51,109 nucleotides of DNA from Acidovorax sp. FJL06 (GCF_003852545.1 NZ_QAJR01000001.1:84310-135418), one strand, 5' to 3'; counted from the stretch's first letter, positions 8,719 to 18,415 are shown. Program-made: numbers and translations. Notes: generated from the letters alone by a model not told the origin.

Positions 8719-9459
8719 ATGCGCATCGCCCTCGTCTCCGACATCCACGGCAACCTCGCAGCCCTTGAAGCCGTGGCGGCCGACATCCGCCGCCGGGGGG
8801 CCGATCAGGTGGTGAACCTGGGCGACAACCTCTCGGGGCCGCTGCTGCCGCGCGAGACAGCACAGTGGCTCATGGCCTCAGGCTGGCTGTCGCTGGCCGG
8901 CAACCACGAGCGCCAGGTGCTGCAGCTGCGCCCGGGCCATGGCAGCGCATCGGACCAGTACGCGCATGCGCAACTCACCGAGGCCGAGTTCGCCTGGATG
9001 CGCAGCCTGACCCACACCCTGCGCCTGGATGAGGATGTGCTGCTGTGCCACGGCTCGCCGCGCAGCGACCACGAATACCTGCTGGAGACGCTGGACGGCC
9101 CCACGGTGCGCGCCGCCACGCCGGCCGAAATCGACGAGCGCCTGGCGGGCCACTATGCGCCGCTGATGGCCTGCGGCCACACGCATGTGCCGCGCCAGGT
9201 GCGGCTGGGGGCGGGCGTCCTGCTGGTCAACCCCGGCAGCGTGGGCCTGCAAGCCTATGGCGACGACCACCCTGTGGCCCACAAGGTAGAGAACGGCACG
9301 CCGGATGCGTGCTACGCCATCGCGGAGCGCACAGCCCAGGGCTGGCAGGTGGCGCACCACCGGGTGCCTTACGACCACGAGCCCATGGCGATGCTGGCGC
9401 AAAGGAATGGCAGGCCGGAGTGGGCCCACGCGCTGCGCACGGGCCATATGCCAGCGTGA
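8719..9459 (+). CDS. Calcineurin-like metallophosphoesterase (YfcE/MJ0936 type)
   Basis: A 246-residue enzyme with the full set of metal ligands in order: DIHGN (residues about 8-12), GDN, GNHE, HGSPRSDHEY and GHTHVPRQ, then the closing NPGSVG. This pattern belongs to small metallophosphoesterases that act on phosphodiesters or phosphomonoesters in the cytoplasm; the natural substrate is unknown. The ATG at 8719 starts the conserved MRIALVSDIHG; the upstream in-frame start gives no homology. Confidence 0.9.
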   Translation: MRIALVSDIHGNLAALEAVAADIRRRGADQVVNLGDNLSGPLLPRETAQWLMASGWLSLAGNHERQVLQLRPGHGSASDQYAHAQLTEAEFAWMRSLTHTLRLDEDVLLCHGSPRSDHEYLLETLDGPTVRAATPAEIDERLAGHYAPLMACGHTHVPRQVRLGAGVLLVNPGSVGLQAYGDDHPVAHKVENGTPDACYAIAERTAQGWQVAHHRVPYDHEPMAMLAQRNGRPEWAHALRTGHMPA

Positions 9460-9473
9460 GGAACTGCGCGCGG

Positions 9474-9818
9474 TCAGCCGTGCACCGCGCGGGAATCGGC
9501 GGGCGCCTGCGCCCGGTCGTTCAGGCCGTAGTCACGCACTACCGCCGCCACGCGCAGCCGGTAGTCGGCAAACACATGGTCGCGCCCGGCCGCCTGGGTG
9601 CTGCGGTGCACCTCCTGCTGGCGCCAGCGGGCCACGGCCTCCTCGTCGCGCCAGAAGGACAACGACAGCAGCTTGCCGGGCTCGCTCAGGCTTTCGAAGC
9701 GCTCGATGGAAACAAAGCCGTCGATCTGCGCCAGCAACGGCTTGAGCGCTGCGGCTGCATGCAGATAGGCACCGCGCTGGCCCGGTGCGGGCGCCACCTC
9801 GAAGATCACGGCCATCAT
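9474..9818 (-). CDS. Antibiotic biosynthesis monooxygenase (ABM) domain protein
   Basis: A 114-residue ferredoxin-like alpha+beta barrel protein. The pattern [16 protein letters not shown], then [38 protein letters not shown], matches the ABM family, whose members are cofactor-free oxygenases or heme-degrading enzymes. Its start overlaps the stop of the upstream NIPSNAP-type gene by 4 bases, so the two small proteins are made together and may form a functional pair. No pathway is evident. Confidence 0.8.
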   Translation of the reverse strand: MMAVIFEVAPAPGQRGAYLHAAAALKPLLAQIDGFVSIERFESLSEPGKLLSLSFWRDEEAVARWRQQEVHRSTQAAGRDHVFADYRLRVAAVVRDYGLNDRAQAPADSRAVHG

Positions 9819-10159
9819 GCGGCGGGCTCCTGCGGGTGGGCTGGCAAACCCAGCGTGCCCTCCACGCCCTGCGTGAAGGTGCGCTCCTCGCGCAGGATGA
9901 AGCGTTTCTCCTGTGCGATCGCAAAGTTGGCGCGGCCTTCGGGGTCGGCGCGCAGGCGCGCGCGGTAGGCCTCGTAGGCGGCCAGCGAATCGAAGCCGAT
10001 CAGGCCCCAGGCCTCGTAGTTGCTGCCTTCGTGCGGCAAGAAGTAGCCCAGCAGGTGGCCACCGCAGCGGGGAATGATCTGGCCCCAGCGGCGCGCGTAT
10101 TCGGCGAACGCCTCGCGCTGAAAGGGGTCGATGTCATAGCGGATGAAGCAGGTGATCAT
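9815..10159 (-). CDS. NIPSNAP family protein
   Basis: A 114-residue single-domain protein with the same ferredoxin-like fold as its downstream neighbour. [33 protein letters not shown] followed by [29 protein letters not shown] is the usual NIPSNAP pattern. The ATG at 10159 is used; the frame stays open upstream but runs across the intergenic region and into the oppositely oriented ArsR gene. It is divergent from that ArsR gene, which may control it. Confidence 0.82.
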   Translation of the reverse strand: MITCFIRYDIDPFQREAFAEYARRWGQIIPRCGGHLLGYFLPHEGSNYEAWGLIGFDSLAAYEAYRARLRADPEGRANFAIAQEKRFILREERTFTQGVEGTLGLPAHPQEPAA

Positions 10160-10203
10160 GGTGTTGGGAAGTCCTGGTTTGGCAAGGGCTTCACGATAGG
10201 CCG

Positions 10204-10240
10204 TTGACGGCCCAGGATGGTTCGCCCAAGATCGAACCAT
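10204..10240 (+). promoter_or_regulatory. Promoter and palindromic operator over the ArsR start codon
   Basis: ATGGTTCG (10217-10224) and CGAACCAT (10233-10240) form a perfect 8-bp inverted repeat with an 8-base spacer that runs into the ATG at 10239. TTGACG (10204-10209), 17 bases, then CAAGAT (10227-10232) could be the promoter, which would place the transcript start at about the A of the ATG. No Shine-Dalgarno sequence is seen. Confidence 0.5.
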
Positions 10241-10985
10241 GAAAGACGGCCCCCACATCGCGCGCATTGCCGCGCTCATCGGCGACAGTGCGCGCGCCGA
10301 AGTCCTCACCGCCCTGATGGCCGACCGCGCCCTCACGGCCACCGAGCTGGCTGCCCTTGCGGGCGTGACCAAGCAGACCATCAGCGCCCACCTCGCCAAG
10401 CTGCTCGACGCCGGTTTGCTGGTGGTGGAAAGCCAGGGCCGGCACCGCTACTTCCGGCTGGCGGACCGGGACGTGGCGCAGTTGCTGGAGTCGCTGATGA
10501 ACGTGGCGTTCCGCGCCGGCGCCGTTCGCCTGCGCGCCAGCCCGCGCGAGCCGGCCCTGCGGCGCGCCCGCGTGTGCTACGACCACCTCGCGGGCGAAGT
10601 GGCCGTGCAGCTGCACGAGGCGCTGCTGCGCCAGGGCTACCTGCAGCCCGCCGAACAGGGCCTCGTACTGACGGCCGCCGGGGCCGAATGGTTTGCCCAC
10701 CAGGGCATCGACACCACCGCCGCCGCACGCCAGCGGCGCATGCTGTGCCGCCCCTGCCTGGACTGGAGCGAGCGGCGCCACCACCTGGGCGGCGCTTTGG
10801 GCGCGGCGCTGCTGCAGCGCATGCTGGAGCGCGGCTGGGCCCGGCGCGACAAGGATTCGCGCGTGCTGCATTTCTCCGCCGAAGGCGAGTTGGCCCTGCG
10901 CGCCTGGCTGGCGCCTGCCGCGGGCGAGGCCGCGAGCAACGACACTGCCCCCCGCACGGCGCGCAGGGCCCAGGCCGGCACATGA
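10239..10985 (+). CDS. ArsR-family transcriptional regulator
   Basis: A 248-residue regulator. The winged helix-turn-helix occupies residues about 5-85 ([21 protein letters not shown], then [29 protein letters not shown]). The remaining 160 residues are an extra sensor-like domain with conserved Cys and Trp ([21 protein letters not shown]), typical of a long ArsR subgroup. It lacks the classic ELCVCDL metal site, so metal sensing is not assumed. It overlaps ynfA by 4 bases and is divergent from the NIPSNAP/ABM pair. A palindrome over its own start suggests autorepression. Confidence 0.88.
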   Translation: MKDGPHIARIAALIGDSARAEVLTALMADRALTATELAALAGVTKQTISAHLAKLLDAGLLVVESQGRHRYFRLADRDVAQLLESLMNVAFRAGAVRLRASPREPALRRARVCYDHLAGEVAVQLHEALLRQGYLQPAEQGLVLTAAGAEWFAHQGIDTTAAARQRRMLCRPCLDWSERRHHLGGALGAALLQRMLERGWARRDKDSRVLHFSAEGELALRAWLAPAAGEAASNDTAPRTARRAQAGT

Positions 10986-11305
10986 AGACGCTGCTGCTCT
11001 TTGTGGCCACCGCCCTGGCCGAGATCGTGGGCTGCTACCTGCCGTGGCTCTGGCTGCGCCAGGGCAAACCGGTGTGGCTGCTGCTGCCGGCAGCCGCAAG
11101 CCTGGCGCTGTTTGCCTGGCTGCTCACGCTGCACGACACCGCAGGCGCAAGCCGCGTGTATGCGGCCTACGGTGGCGTCTACATCGGCGTGGCGCTGGCC
11201 TGGCTGTGGGCCGTGGACGGCATCCGGCCCACGCCCTGGGATGTGGCAGGGGTGCTGGTGGCGCTGGCGGGCATGGCGATCATCGTGTTCCAGCCGATGA
11301 AATGA
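10982..11305 (+). CDS. ynfA: YnfA-family small membrane protein
   Basis: A 107-residue inner membrane protein with four hydrophobic helices (residues about 3-22, 29-49, 58-78, 85-104), the same size as E. coli YnfA. The characteristic [35 protein letters not shown] and [16 protein letters not shown] are all present. YnfA is a UPF0060 protein related to small multidrug resistance transporters. Its ATG overlaps the ArsR stop (ATGA), so regulator and transporter are coupled. Confidence 0.95.
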   Translation: MKTLLLFVATALAEIVGCYLPWLWLRQGKPVWLLLPAAASLALFAWLLTLHDTAGASRVYAAYGGVYIGVALAWLWAVDGIRPTPWDVAGVLVALAGMAIIVFQPMK

Positions 11306-11432
11306 ACACCCCCTGAGTCGCCTTCGGCGCCTTCCCCCTCTCTCGCTGCGCGGGAGGGGGACGCACCCGGTGGCCCGGCAAAGCCGGTTCCACGGGTGCA
11401 CTGGCATGGCGCCACGCCAGTCTCAAGGGCTG
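11306..11432 (+). repeat. Dispersed repeat family A, copy 2
   Basis: It starts directly behind the ynfA stop codon with ACACCCCCTGAGTCGC, has the hairpin arms CTTCCCCCTCTCTC and GGGAGGGGGACG, then GGCCCGGCAAAGCCGG, and ends near CGCCACGCCAGTCTC. It is the most regular of the four copies. Confidence 0.7.
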
Positions 11433-11447
11433 CGACACCTGTGGGTG

Positions 11448-13034
11448 TCAGTTCATCTTGATCAACCGCCAGTCAATCCGGTTGTCTGGCCGCTGCACCA
11501 GTTCCACGTTTTTCTTCATCGCCCAGGCCAGCATCTGGTTGTGCAGCGGGATGTGGGCCACGGTGTCGTTCTGCAGCTGCAGGCCTTCCGTCAGCAGGCG
11601 GTTGCGCACGGGCAGGTCGGTCTCGGTTTTGACGCGGTCCACGATGTAGTCCATGCGCTCGCTGCTGTAGCGGCCCAGGTTGTAGTTGCCGTCGCCGCCC
11701 GTGGTCTTGGTGCGCGTGAGCGACTGCAGCGTGTACAGCGCGTCGAACGTGGGCACGCCCCAGCTCAGCATGGCAATGCTGGCCTCATGCCGCTGGGCCA
11801 TGGGGTAGTAGGTGACGGCGGGCAAGGTCCGCAGCTTGGCCTTGATGCCAATGCGCGCCCACATGGCGGTGATGGCCTGGCACAGCTGCTCGTCTTGCAC
11901 GATGGCATTGTTGCTGCAGGCAAAGTCCACCTCAAAGCCATCGCTGTAACCCGCCTGCGCCAGCAGGTCCTTGGCGACATTGGCGTCGAAGGGCAGGCGT
12001 TTGTCCACGGCCTCCGTCCAGCCGTTGACCAGGGGCGACACGATGGCGCCCGTGGGCTTGGACATGCCGCGCATGGTCACGCGCTGCAGCGTGGCGCTGT
12101 CGATGGCTTGGTACAGCGCCTTGCGCACGCGCAGGTCCTTGAGCGGATTCTTGCCCTTGAGGTTGCTGCCCACGAGTTCGTCTCGGAACTGGTCCATGGC
12201 CAGGTAGACCGTGCGGTTCTCCACCATCTCCATCACCTTCAGGCTGGGGTGGGCCTTGATGCGGGCCAGGTCCTGGATGCTGGTGTCGCGCACCATGTCC
12301 ACCTCGCCCGACAGCAGCGCGGCAATGCGCGTGGCTTCCGACTTGATGGGGATGTAGGTGATCTCGGTCACATTGCCTTCGACCTTGCCGGCGTTCCACC
12401 AGTTCGGGTTGGCCGAGAACACGATCTTCTGATCGGGCACCCATTCCTTGAGCACGAAGGGGCCCGTGCCCATGGCATTGCGGTGTGAATAGGTTTCGTC
12501 CTTGGCCTTGATGTCCTTGGGCTCCACGGCATTGTTCTTCTCGGCCCAGGCCTTGCTCATCACGCGCAGCTCGGTGAGCTGGTTGAGCAGCACCGGGTTG
12601 GGGTTCTTCAGGAAGATGTCGATGGTCTCGCCATCGACCTTGGCAATGCGGTCCATGCCCTGGGTGTAGATGGCGTAGGTGGAGGTCTTGCTCATCGCGC
12701 GCTGCAGCGAATAGACCACGTCATCGGCCGCCATGGCCGAGCCATCGCTGAACTTCACGCCCTGGCGCAGCTTGAAGCGCATCTGCGTGGGCGTGACCTG
12801 CTGCCACGATGTGGCCAGCAACGGCTCGACCTTGAGCGTGCGGCTGTTGAACATCACCAGCGACTCGTACACGGCCGCATGGATGCCGTTGCCCAGCGCA
12901 CTGTTCTGCGAGTGGATGTCCATGGTCTGGATGTCGCTGGAGCCGGCCCATTTGAACGGTTTTGCCGATACGGTGGGTGCAACGGCTGCCAGGGCCAGGG
13001 TGGCGGCCGCGAGCACAGAACGCTGAAATGGCAT
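11448..13034 (-). CDS. Peptide/nickel-type ABC transporter substrate-binding protein
   Basis: A 528-residue family-5 solute-binding protein (DppA/OppA type). A signal peptide covers residues 1-24 (SVLAAATLALAAVAPTVSA). The mature part shows the family landmarks: YESLVMFNSRTLKVEPLLATSW, the LRQGVKFSDGSAMAADDVVYSLQRA block, and VRKALYQAIDSATL. It binds oligopeptides or a similar ligand in the periplasm. No permease or ATPase genes adjoin it, so it is an orphan that must dock on a transporter encoded elsewhere. AAGGAAA precedes the ATG at 13034. Confidence 0.92.
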   Translation of the reverse strand: MPFQRSVLAAATLALAAVAPTVSAKPFKWAGSSDIQTMDIHSQNSALGNGIHAAVYESLVMFNSRTLKVEPLLATSWQQVTPTQMRFKLRQGVKFSDGSAMAADDVVYSLQRAMSKTSTYAIYTQGMDRIAKVDGETIDIFLKNPNPVLLNQLTELRVMSKAWAEKNNAVEPKDIKAKDETYSHRNAMGTGPFVLKEWVPDQKIVFSANPNWWNAGKVEGNVTEITYIPIKSEATRIAALLSGEVDMVRDTSIQDLARIKAHPSLKVMEMVENRTVYLAMDQFRDELVGSNLKGKNPLKDLRVRKALYQAIDSATLQRVTMRGMSKPTGAIVSPLVNGWTEAVDKRLPFDANVAKDLLAQAGYSDGFEVDFACSNNAIVQDEQLCQAITAMWARIGIKAKLRTLPAVTYYPMAQRHEASIAMLSWGVPTFDALYTLQSLTRTKTTGGDGNYNLGRYSSERMDYIVDRVKTETDLPVRNRLLTEGLQLQNDTVAHIPLHNQMLAWAMKKNVELVQRPDNRIDWRLIKMN

Positions 13035-13406
13035 GGCGTGGTTTCCTTCATGAAATAGGAGAACCGGCAATATGCAGCAGGATGCCCCCGGGCCCAAGCC
13101 CTGGACGCACCGGTGTGGTGCGCGGCTGTCAGGGGCGCGTCACCGCCAATTGCGCAATCGCCACGTCTGCGATAGAGAACGCCACCCAGGACGGCCACGG
13201 CGGGCTTTTGCCCTTTTCACCGCTCCTGGGAGCCCCGGCATCGAAAAAAATGGCTTTAGCCATCGGCAAATTTTGCATTGTGAGATTCAATTGCAAAAAC
13301 TGCGGGCGCAGACAGGCCCAAGCAAGGAGAATCAGAGAGCATCCGCGTTTGGCCCCGCAGCGACCCAGCCGGGGGCATTTACATACTCTGTTTCGTGAGA
13401 CAAGCC
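13035..13406. other. Intergenic region between divergent binding-protein and icd genes
   Basis: 372 bases without a supported gene. It must hold both promoters. The only clear structure is an imperfect palindrome at 13271-13298. A low-GC stretch at about 13245-13300 is a likely place for the icd promoter. Confidence 0.5.
13271..13298. promoter_or_regulatory. Candidate operator upstream of icd
   Basis: TTTTGCATTG at 13271-13280 and CAATTGCAAAA at 13288-13298 are mirror images apart from one extra T. It lies 108 bases upstream of the icd start in an AT-rich pocket of otherwise GC-rich DNA. The binding protein is unknown. Confidence 0.4.
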
Positions 13407-15644
13407 ATGACGACCCAGCAACCAACCATCATCTACACCCTGACCGACGAGGCCCCTCGCCTGGCCACGGCTTCCTTCCTGCCCCTGATCCGCACGTTCG
13501 CCGCACCCGCGGGCATCAACGTGACGGAATCCGACATTTCGGTGGCGGCCCGCGTGCTGGGTGAGTTCCCTGAGTTCCTGAAGGAAGAGCAACGCGCGCC
13601 CAACACCCTGGCCGAGCTGGGCAAGAAGACGCTGCAGGCCGATGCCAACATCATCAAGCTGCCCAACATCAGCGCTTCGGTGTCCCAGCTCAAGGCGGCC
13701 ATCACCGAGCTGCAGGGCAAGGGCTATGCCCTGCCCGACTACCCGGACCAGCCCAAGGACGACAAAGAGAAAGACATCAAGGCCCGCTACGGCAAGTGCA
13801 TCGGCTCGGCCGTGAACCCCGTGCTGCGCGAAGGCAACTCCGACCGCCGCGCCCCCAAGGCCGTCAAGGAATACGCGCGCAAGAACCCGCACAGCATGGC
13901 CGAGTGGAGCCAGGCCTCGCGCTCGCATGTCTCGCACATGCACGCTGGCGACTTCTACCACGGCGAAAAGTCCATCACGCTGGACCGCGCCCGCGAAGTC
14001 AAGATGGAGCTGATCACCAAGAGCGGCAAGACCATTGTCTTGAAGCCCAAGGTTGCGCTGCTCGACCGCGAGGTGATCGACAGCATGTTCATGAGCAAGA
14101 AGGCGCTGCTGGCCTTCTACGAAAAGGAAATCGAAGACGCACGCAAGACCGGCGTGATGTTCTCGCTGCACGTGAAGGCCACGATGATGAAGGTCTCGCA
14201 CCCCATCGTGTTCGGCCACTGCGTGCGCATCTTCTACAAGGACGCGTTCGAAAAACACGCCAAGACGTTTGACGAGCTGGGCGTGAACGTGAACAACGGC
14301 ATGGTCGACCTGTACAGCAAGATCGAGACGCTGCCGCAAAGCCAGCGCGACGAGATCAAGCGCGACCTGCACGCCTGCCACGAGCACCGCCCCGAGCTGG
14401 CCATGGTCGACTCGGCCAAGGGCATCACCAATTTCCACTCGCCCAACGACATCATCGTGGACGCCTCCATGCCCGCGATGATCCGCAACGGCGGCAAGAT
14501 GTGGGACGCCAACGGCCGCCTGAAGGACGTGAAGGCCGTGATGCCCGAGTCGACCTTCGCCCGCATCTACCAGGAAATCATCAACTTCTGCAAGTGGCAC
14601 GGCGCCTTCGACCCCAAGACCATGGGCACGGTGCCCAACGTGGGCCTGATGGCCCAGCAGGCCGAAGAGTACGGCTCGCACGACAAGACCTTCGAGATCG
14701 CCGAAGACGGCGTGGCCAACATCACCGACCTGGCCACGGGCGAAGTGCTGCTGAGTCAGAACGTGGAAGCCGGCGACATCTGGCGCATGTGCCAGGTCAA
14801 GGACGCCGCGATCCGCGACTGGGTGAAGCTGGCCGTGAACCGCGCCCGCAACTCCGGCATGCCCGTGGTGTTCTGGCTCGACTCGTACCGCCCGCACGAA
14901 GCGCAGCTGATCACCAAGGTCAAGATGTACCTGCACGAGCACAACACCACCGGCCTGGACATCCAGATCATGAGCCAGGTGCGTGCGATGCGTTACACGC
15001 TCGAGCGCGTGATCCGCGGCCTGGACACCATCAGCGCCACCGGCAACATCCTGCGCGACTACCTGACCGACCTGTTCCCCATCATGGAACTGGGCACCTC
15101 GGCCAAGATGCTGTCCATCGTGCCGCTGATGGCCGGTGGCGGCATGTACGAAACGGGTGCGGGCGGCTCGGCCCCCAAGCATGTGCAGCAGCTGGTGGAA
15201 GAAAACCACCTGCGCTGGGATTCGCTGGGTGAGTTCCTGGCGCTGGCCGTGTCGCTGGAAGACCTGGGCCTGAAGACGGGCAACGCCAAGGCCAAGATCC
15301 TGGCCCAGACGCTGGACGCCGCCACGGGCAAGCTGCTGGACAACAACAAGAACCCCTCGCCCAAGACCGGCCAGCTGGACAACCGCGGTAGCCAGTTCTA
15401 CCTGGCCATGTACTGGGCCCAGGAACTGGCCGCACAGACCAGCGATGCCGACCTGGCCGCCAAGTTCGCGCCTCTGGCCAAGCACCTCACGGACAACGAG
15501 CAGAAGATCGTGGAAGAGCTGAACGCCGTGCAGGGCCAGCCCACCGACATCGGTGGCTACTACATGCCCGACGTCGCCAAGCTCGACGCCGTGATGCGCC
15601 CGAGCGCCACGCTGAATGCGGCGCTGAAGACCGTGGCGGTTTGA
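13407..15644 (+). CDS. icd: Isocitrate dehydrogenase (NADP+), monomeric type
   Basis: A 745-residue monomeric IDH, which converts isocitrate and NADP+ to 2-oxoglutarate, CO2 and NADPH in the TCA cycle. The length fits the class (about 740) and not the 415-residue dimeric enzyme. Typical segments are [15 protein letters not shown] at the N-terminus, [24 protein letters not shown] (isocitrate site, near residues 130-155), [17 protein letters not shown]-like sequence, and YRPHEAQLI for NADP. The gene stands alone, with a strong terminator 112 bases downstream. Confidence 0.97.
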   Translation: MTTQQPTIIYTLTDEAPRLATASFLPLIRTFAAPAGINVTESDISVAARVLGEFPEFLKEEQRAPNTLAELGKKTLQADANIIKLPNISASVSQLKAAITELQGKGYALPDYPDQPKDDKEKDIKARYGKCIGSAVNPVLREGNSDRRAPKAVKEYARKNPHSMAEWSQASRSHVSHMHAGDFYHGEKSITLDRAREVKMELITKSGKTIVLKPKVALLDREVIDSMFMSKKALLAFYEKEIEDARKTGVMFSLHVKATMMKVSHPIVFGHCVRIFYKDAFEKHAKTFDELGVNVNNGMVDLYSKIETLPQSQRDEIKRDLHACHEHRPELAMVDSAKGITNFHSPNDIIVDASMPAMIRNGGKMWDANGRLKDVKAVMPESTFARIYQEIINFCKWHGAFDPKTMGTVPNVGLMAQQAEEYGSHDKTFEIAEDGVANITDLATGEVLLSQNVEAGDIWRMCQVKDAAIRDWVKLAVNRARNSGMPVVFWLDSYRPHEAQLITKVKMYLHEHNTTGLDIQIMSQVRAMRYTLERVIRGLDTISATGNILRDYLTDLFPIMELGTSAKMLSIVPLMAGGGMYETGAGGSAPKHVQQLVEENHLRWDSLGEFLALAVSLEDLGLKTGNAKAKILAQTLDAATGKLLDNNKNPSPKTGQLDNRGSQFYLAMYWAQELAAQTSDADLAAKFAPLAKHLTDNEQKIVEELNAVQGQPTDIGGYYMPDVAKLDAVMRPSATLNAALKTVAV

Positions 15645-15699
15645 CCTGCTCGATCTGCGTGATCTGTCTGAATGGATGAAGATCTAGGTCATATCGGCT

Positions 15700-15744
15700 G
15701 CTAGCGCTTGTCCAGCAAGCGCTAGCAGCTATTCATTCAATAGC
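15700..15744 (+). repeat. Short palindromic repeat family B, copy 2 (best preserved)
   Basis: Two adjoining perfect hairpins: GCTAGCGCTTG / CAAGCGCTAGC (11 bp, 5-base loop) and GCTATT / AATAGC (6 bp, 5-base loop). Related copies lie at 807, 29613, 39459, 46059 and 48163. Confidence 0.7.
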
Positions 15745-15755
15745 ATCACAAGCAC

Positions 15756-15789
15756 AAAGGCCTCGCCATCCGGCGGGGCCTTTGTCTTT
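15756..15789. terminator. Strong terminator between icd and the convergent esterase gene
   Basis: A 12-bp stem (AAAGGCCTCGCC / GGCGGGGCCTTT, with one T-G pair) and loop ATCC, followed by GTCTTT on the plus strand; the A-rich left side (CACAAAGG) also allows use on the minus strand. A classic Rho-independent terminator. Confidence 0.85.
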
Positions 15790-15826
15790 GCGCTTCTGGA
15801 ACCTGGCGGGCTGGCGGGCTGGCGGA

Positions 15827-17227
15827 CTATGGTCGCTCGCGGTCCAGCACCCGGCTGGAGAGTGGCGCAGGCACATAGGCCGGCACGAAGGCACAGCCCT
15901 TGCCGAACCCGGCTTCATAGGCCGGACATTGCTGGGCGATGCCTGCGGGCGTGGGCTTGGCGCCCTCCCCCTCATTCACCCAGCGCAGCAGCGCCGCCAT
16001 CAGCGTGGGATAGGTGGGGTCGCTCAGGTAGCTGTGGCCGCTGTGGCGCGTGAAGGTCTGCACCAGCCGCGCGCCGCTGCCCGCCTTGTCCATGGTGGCC
16101 TTGAACTGCGCATCCAGCTCGACAAAGGCCGTGGGGTCGTCGATGCCCTTCACGGTGAGCACCGGCACGGGAATGTTTCCGGTCGGGTCCGTGTCTGCGC
16201 CAAAACGCGCCACGGCCCCGGGGTCTGCGCGGTAGCGCAGCACGCCGGCATTGAGTGCCGCGTCGTCCGGCGAACCCTGGTACGCCACACCCATGTTGCC
16301 AAACGGGCTTGCGCCCCCGGTGCGGTGCTGCACCACGTCGCGGAAGTGGAAGGTCGCCCAGTTCATGTGGCCCTGGATGGAGCTGGCCGGGATGCGGATC
16401 ACATCGACGAGGGTCCGGACCTTGCGCTGCTGCTCCGGGGTGCGCTCGGCGGCTGGCTTGTCCAACGCCAGGCATTCGTTCACGCGCGCCTGCAGGTCGG
16501 CCTGCGTCATTGCCGCATCGCGCGGCAGGCCGGTGTTCAGCGGATACTGCGCTTCGGTGGGCCGGGGGTGGTTGTGGCACAGGGATTGGTAGACCACGCG
16601 CAGGTCGGTGCGAAAGTCGTACGAGCGGGTGCCGCCCGCGAGCACGCCGCTGGTGAGCAGCACGGCGTCGTACGGGCGTTGGCCCTCGGCCGTGCGCTGG
16701 AACATCTCGGCGCCCCGGGCCGCCACGCTGGCGCCCCAGGACTGGCCGTGCAGGATGGTGCGCTGCGGCTGGGCCACGTGTTGCACGAAGATCTGCCGCA
16801 GGCGCTCGGTGTCCTCCGCCGCCGCGCGCACCTCCACGCCGCCCTGGCGGAAGGTGCTGCCGGCCCAGGCATAGCCCGCGCGGACCATGATGGACCAGCG
16901 CTCCAGGTCCTCCACCGCGCGCTCTGCCTTGGGCGCCCCCAGCGCGGGCCCGCCATGCGCATGCAGCACCAGGTGGCCATTCCACTTCTGCGGGACGGCG
17001 ATGAGGTAGTAGGCCCCGGCCGAGTCCTGGCCCGCCAGGCAGCGGGCGATGGGGGCCAGCTCCTTGGGGCAGGCCACCGCCCCGGGCGCAGCCTCGGCTT
17101 TTGCCACCACCGCGCCGGCCGCCGCTGGGCCGGAGGGTGCCATGGGCGCACAGGCGGCCACCGCGAGGCTGGCCAGCCCCACCAGGGCCGGGCGGAGCAG
17201 AAGGAAATGCGGCTGCGGGGCAGTCAT
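15827..17227 (-). CDS. Lipoprotein alpha/beta hydrolase (esterase)
   Basis: A 466-residue predicted lipoprotein. The signal ends in lipobox VAAC (residues about 23-26). An alpha/beta-hydrolase fold follows: the oxyanion strand HLVLHAHGGPALG, the nucleophile elbow HGQSWGAS with Ser in G-Q-S-W-G, and a C-terminal HSGHSYLSD segment carrying the likely catalytic His. A large insertion between residues about 230 and 310 forms a lid-like region. It resembles large secreted esterases of Burkholderiales. The LysR gene next to it is divergent and probably controls it. The substrate is unknown. Confidence 0.8.
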   Translation of the reverse strand: MTAPQPHFLLLRPALVGLASLAVAACAPMAPSGPAAAGAVVAKAEAAPGAVACPKELAPIARCLAGQDSAGAYYLIAVPQKWNGHLVLHAHGGPALGAPKAERAVEDLERWSIMVRAGYAWAGSTFRQGGVEVRAAAEDTERLRQIFVQHVAQPQRTILHGQSWGASVAARGAEMFQRTAEGQRPYDAVLLTSGVLAGGTRSYDFRTDLRVVYQSLCHNHPRPTEAQYPLNTGLPRDAAMTQADLQARVNECLALDKPAAERTPEQQRKVRTLVDVIRIPASSIQGHMNWATFHFRDVVQHRTGGASPFGNMGVAYQGSPDDAALNAGVLRYRADPGAVARFGADTDPTGNIPVPVLTVKGIDDPTAFVELDAQFKATMDKAGSGARLVQTFTRHSGHSYLSDPTYPTLMAALLRWVNEGEGAKPTPAGIAQQCPAYEAGFGKGCAFVPAYVPAPLSSRVLDRERP

Positions 17228-17333
17228 GGTGGGGGTGTCTCCTGAAGGGGTTAGAGCGGCGCTAAACCGGATGCCGCTGCGCATCGTAGAAATCGGCACT
17301 CAATACGTCAAATAGGCAAAAATGGACCAGGCG

Positions 17334-17348
17334 ATACGATTTGCATAT
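17334..17348. promoter_or_regulatory. Candidate LysR binding site
   Basis: ATAC-N7-ATAT, one base away from the ATAC-N7-GTAT consensus of BenM/CatM-type LysR regulators, and it satisfies T-N11-A. It lies in the 228-base gap between the divergent esterase and LysR genes. Confidence 0.4.
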
Positions 17349-17455
17349 GAAACCCTCTCCACGGCATGCAGGCACTGATTCCGTTTCCAAATCACGCATG
17401 TTTAGGGTGATAAGGCGAAGCCACAACGACACGGATGATTGAGAAAGGGAATGCC

Positions 17456-18415
17456 ATGGACATCCGCCAGTTGCGCTACTTCCTCGCCGTGGCCGAGGCC
17501 GGGCACATGACCCGTGCGGCCGAGCAGCTGGGCATGGCCCAGCCGCCGCTCAGCCAGCAGATCAAGGCCCTCGAAAACACCGTGGGCATGGTGCTGTTCA
17601 AGCGCCATGCCAAGGGCGTCACGCTGACCGATGCCGGCCACGCACTGCAAGCCGACGCCACGCGCCTGGTGCACGACTTCGACGCGCTGCAAAGCCGCAT
17701 GCAGCTGCTGGCCGAGGGCAAGACGGGCCGGCTGGTGATCGCCTTCACCAGCTCGGCCGCCGCGCACGAGTTCACGCCGTTCGCCCTGCGCGCATGCCGC
17801 GCCCGCCACCCCGGCCTGGTGCTGGAGATCGGCGAGAACAACGCCGCCGAGATCACCGAGGCCGTGGCCGATGGCCGCCTGCACTGCGGCCTGCTGCGCG
17901 TGCCCGTGGCGCGGCCTGCGGGCCTAGTGTTCGACACGCTGCAGCACGAGCCCGCCATGGTGGCCCTGCCCATCGACCACCCGCTGGCGCTGCGCCAGCG
18001 GCGCGGCAAGCCGCTGCCCATCCAGATTGCCGACCTGGAGGGCGAGCCCATGATCCTGGTGCGCCGCCCGGGCGCGCCCGGCCTGTATGCCAACCTGCTG
18101 GCGCTGTGCAGCGAACAGGGTGTGCGCCCCCGCGTGGTGGCCGAGGTGGCGCGCATGCTGACCAACCTCAACCTGGTGGCCGCAGGCACCGGTATCTCCG
18201 TGGTGCCGTCGTCCATGCTGGGCGTGCACCGCCACGCGATCGCCTACCGGCCGCTGGTGGACGCCGGGCGGCTGGACGTGCCGCTCACCCTGGTCTACCG
18301 CGCCGACGACAACGTGGGCCCCACGGCCACGTTCACCGCCTTGCTGCACACGCTGGCGGGTGAACCACACCCGGCGGTGGCCACAGAGCCCCCACAAAAA
18401 AAGGCTGCCCGGTAG
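17456..18415 (+). CDS. LysR-family transcriptional regulator
   Basis: A 319-residue regulator. The N-terminal winged helix (MDIRQLRYFLAVAEAGHMTRAAEQLG, then AQPPLSQQIKALENTVG, residues 1-58) is of the BenM/CatM-like class. The effector domain spans residues about 90-295, with GRLVIAFTSSAAAHEF opening it and AAGTGISVVPSSML near its end. The ATG at 17456 begins the conserved helix. It is divergent from the esterase gene. The last codons overlap the terminator of the convergent ggt gene. Confidence 0.93.
   Translation: MDIRQLRYFLAVAEAGHMTRAAEQLGMAQPPLSQQIKALENTVGMVLFKRHAKGVTLTDAGHALQADATRLVHDFDALQSRMQLLAEGKTGRLVIAFTSSAAAHEFTPFALRACRARHPGLVLEIGENNAAEITEAVADGRLHCGLLRVPVARPAGLVFDTLQHEPAMVALPIDHPLALRQRRGKPLPIQIADLEGEPMILVRRPGAPGLYANLLALCSEQGVRPRVVAEVARMLTNLNLVAAGTGISVVPSSMLGVHRHAIAYRPLVDAGRLDVPLTLVYRADDNVGPTATFTALLHTLAGEPHPAVATEPPQKKAAR

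Noticed and set aside
10239-10985. ArsR-family protein as an arsenic or metal sensor
   Set aside because: The classic ELCVCDL metal-binding motif in the recognition region is absent, and no ars genes are near.
13332-15485. A 717-codon open frame antisense to icd
   Set aside because: It mirrors the codon pattern of icd, has no recognisable domain and no start signal.
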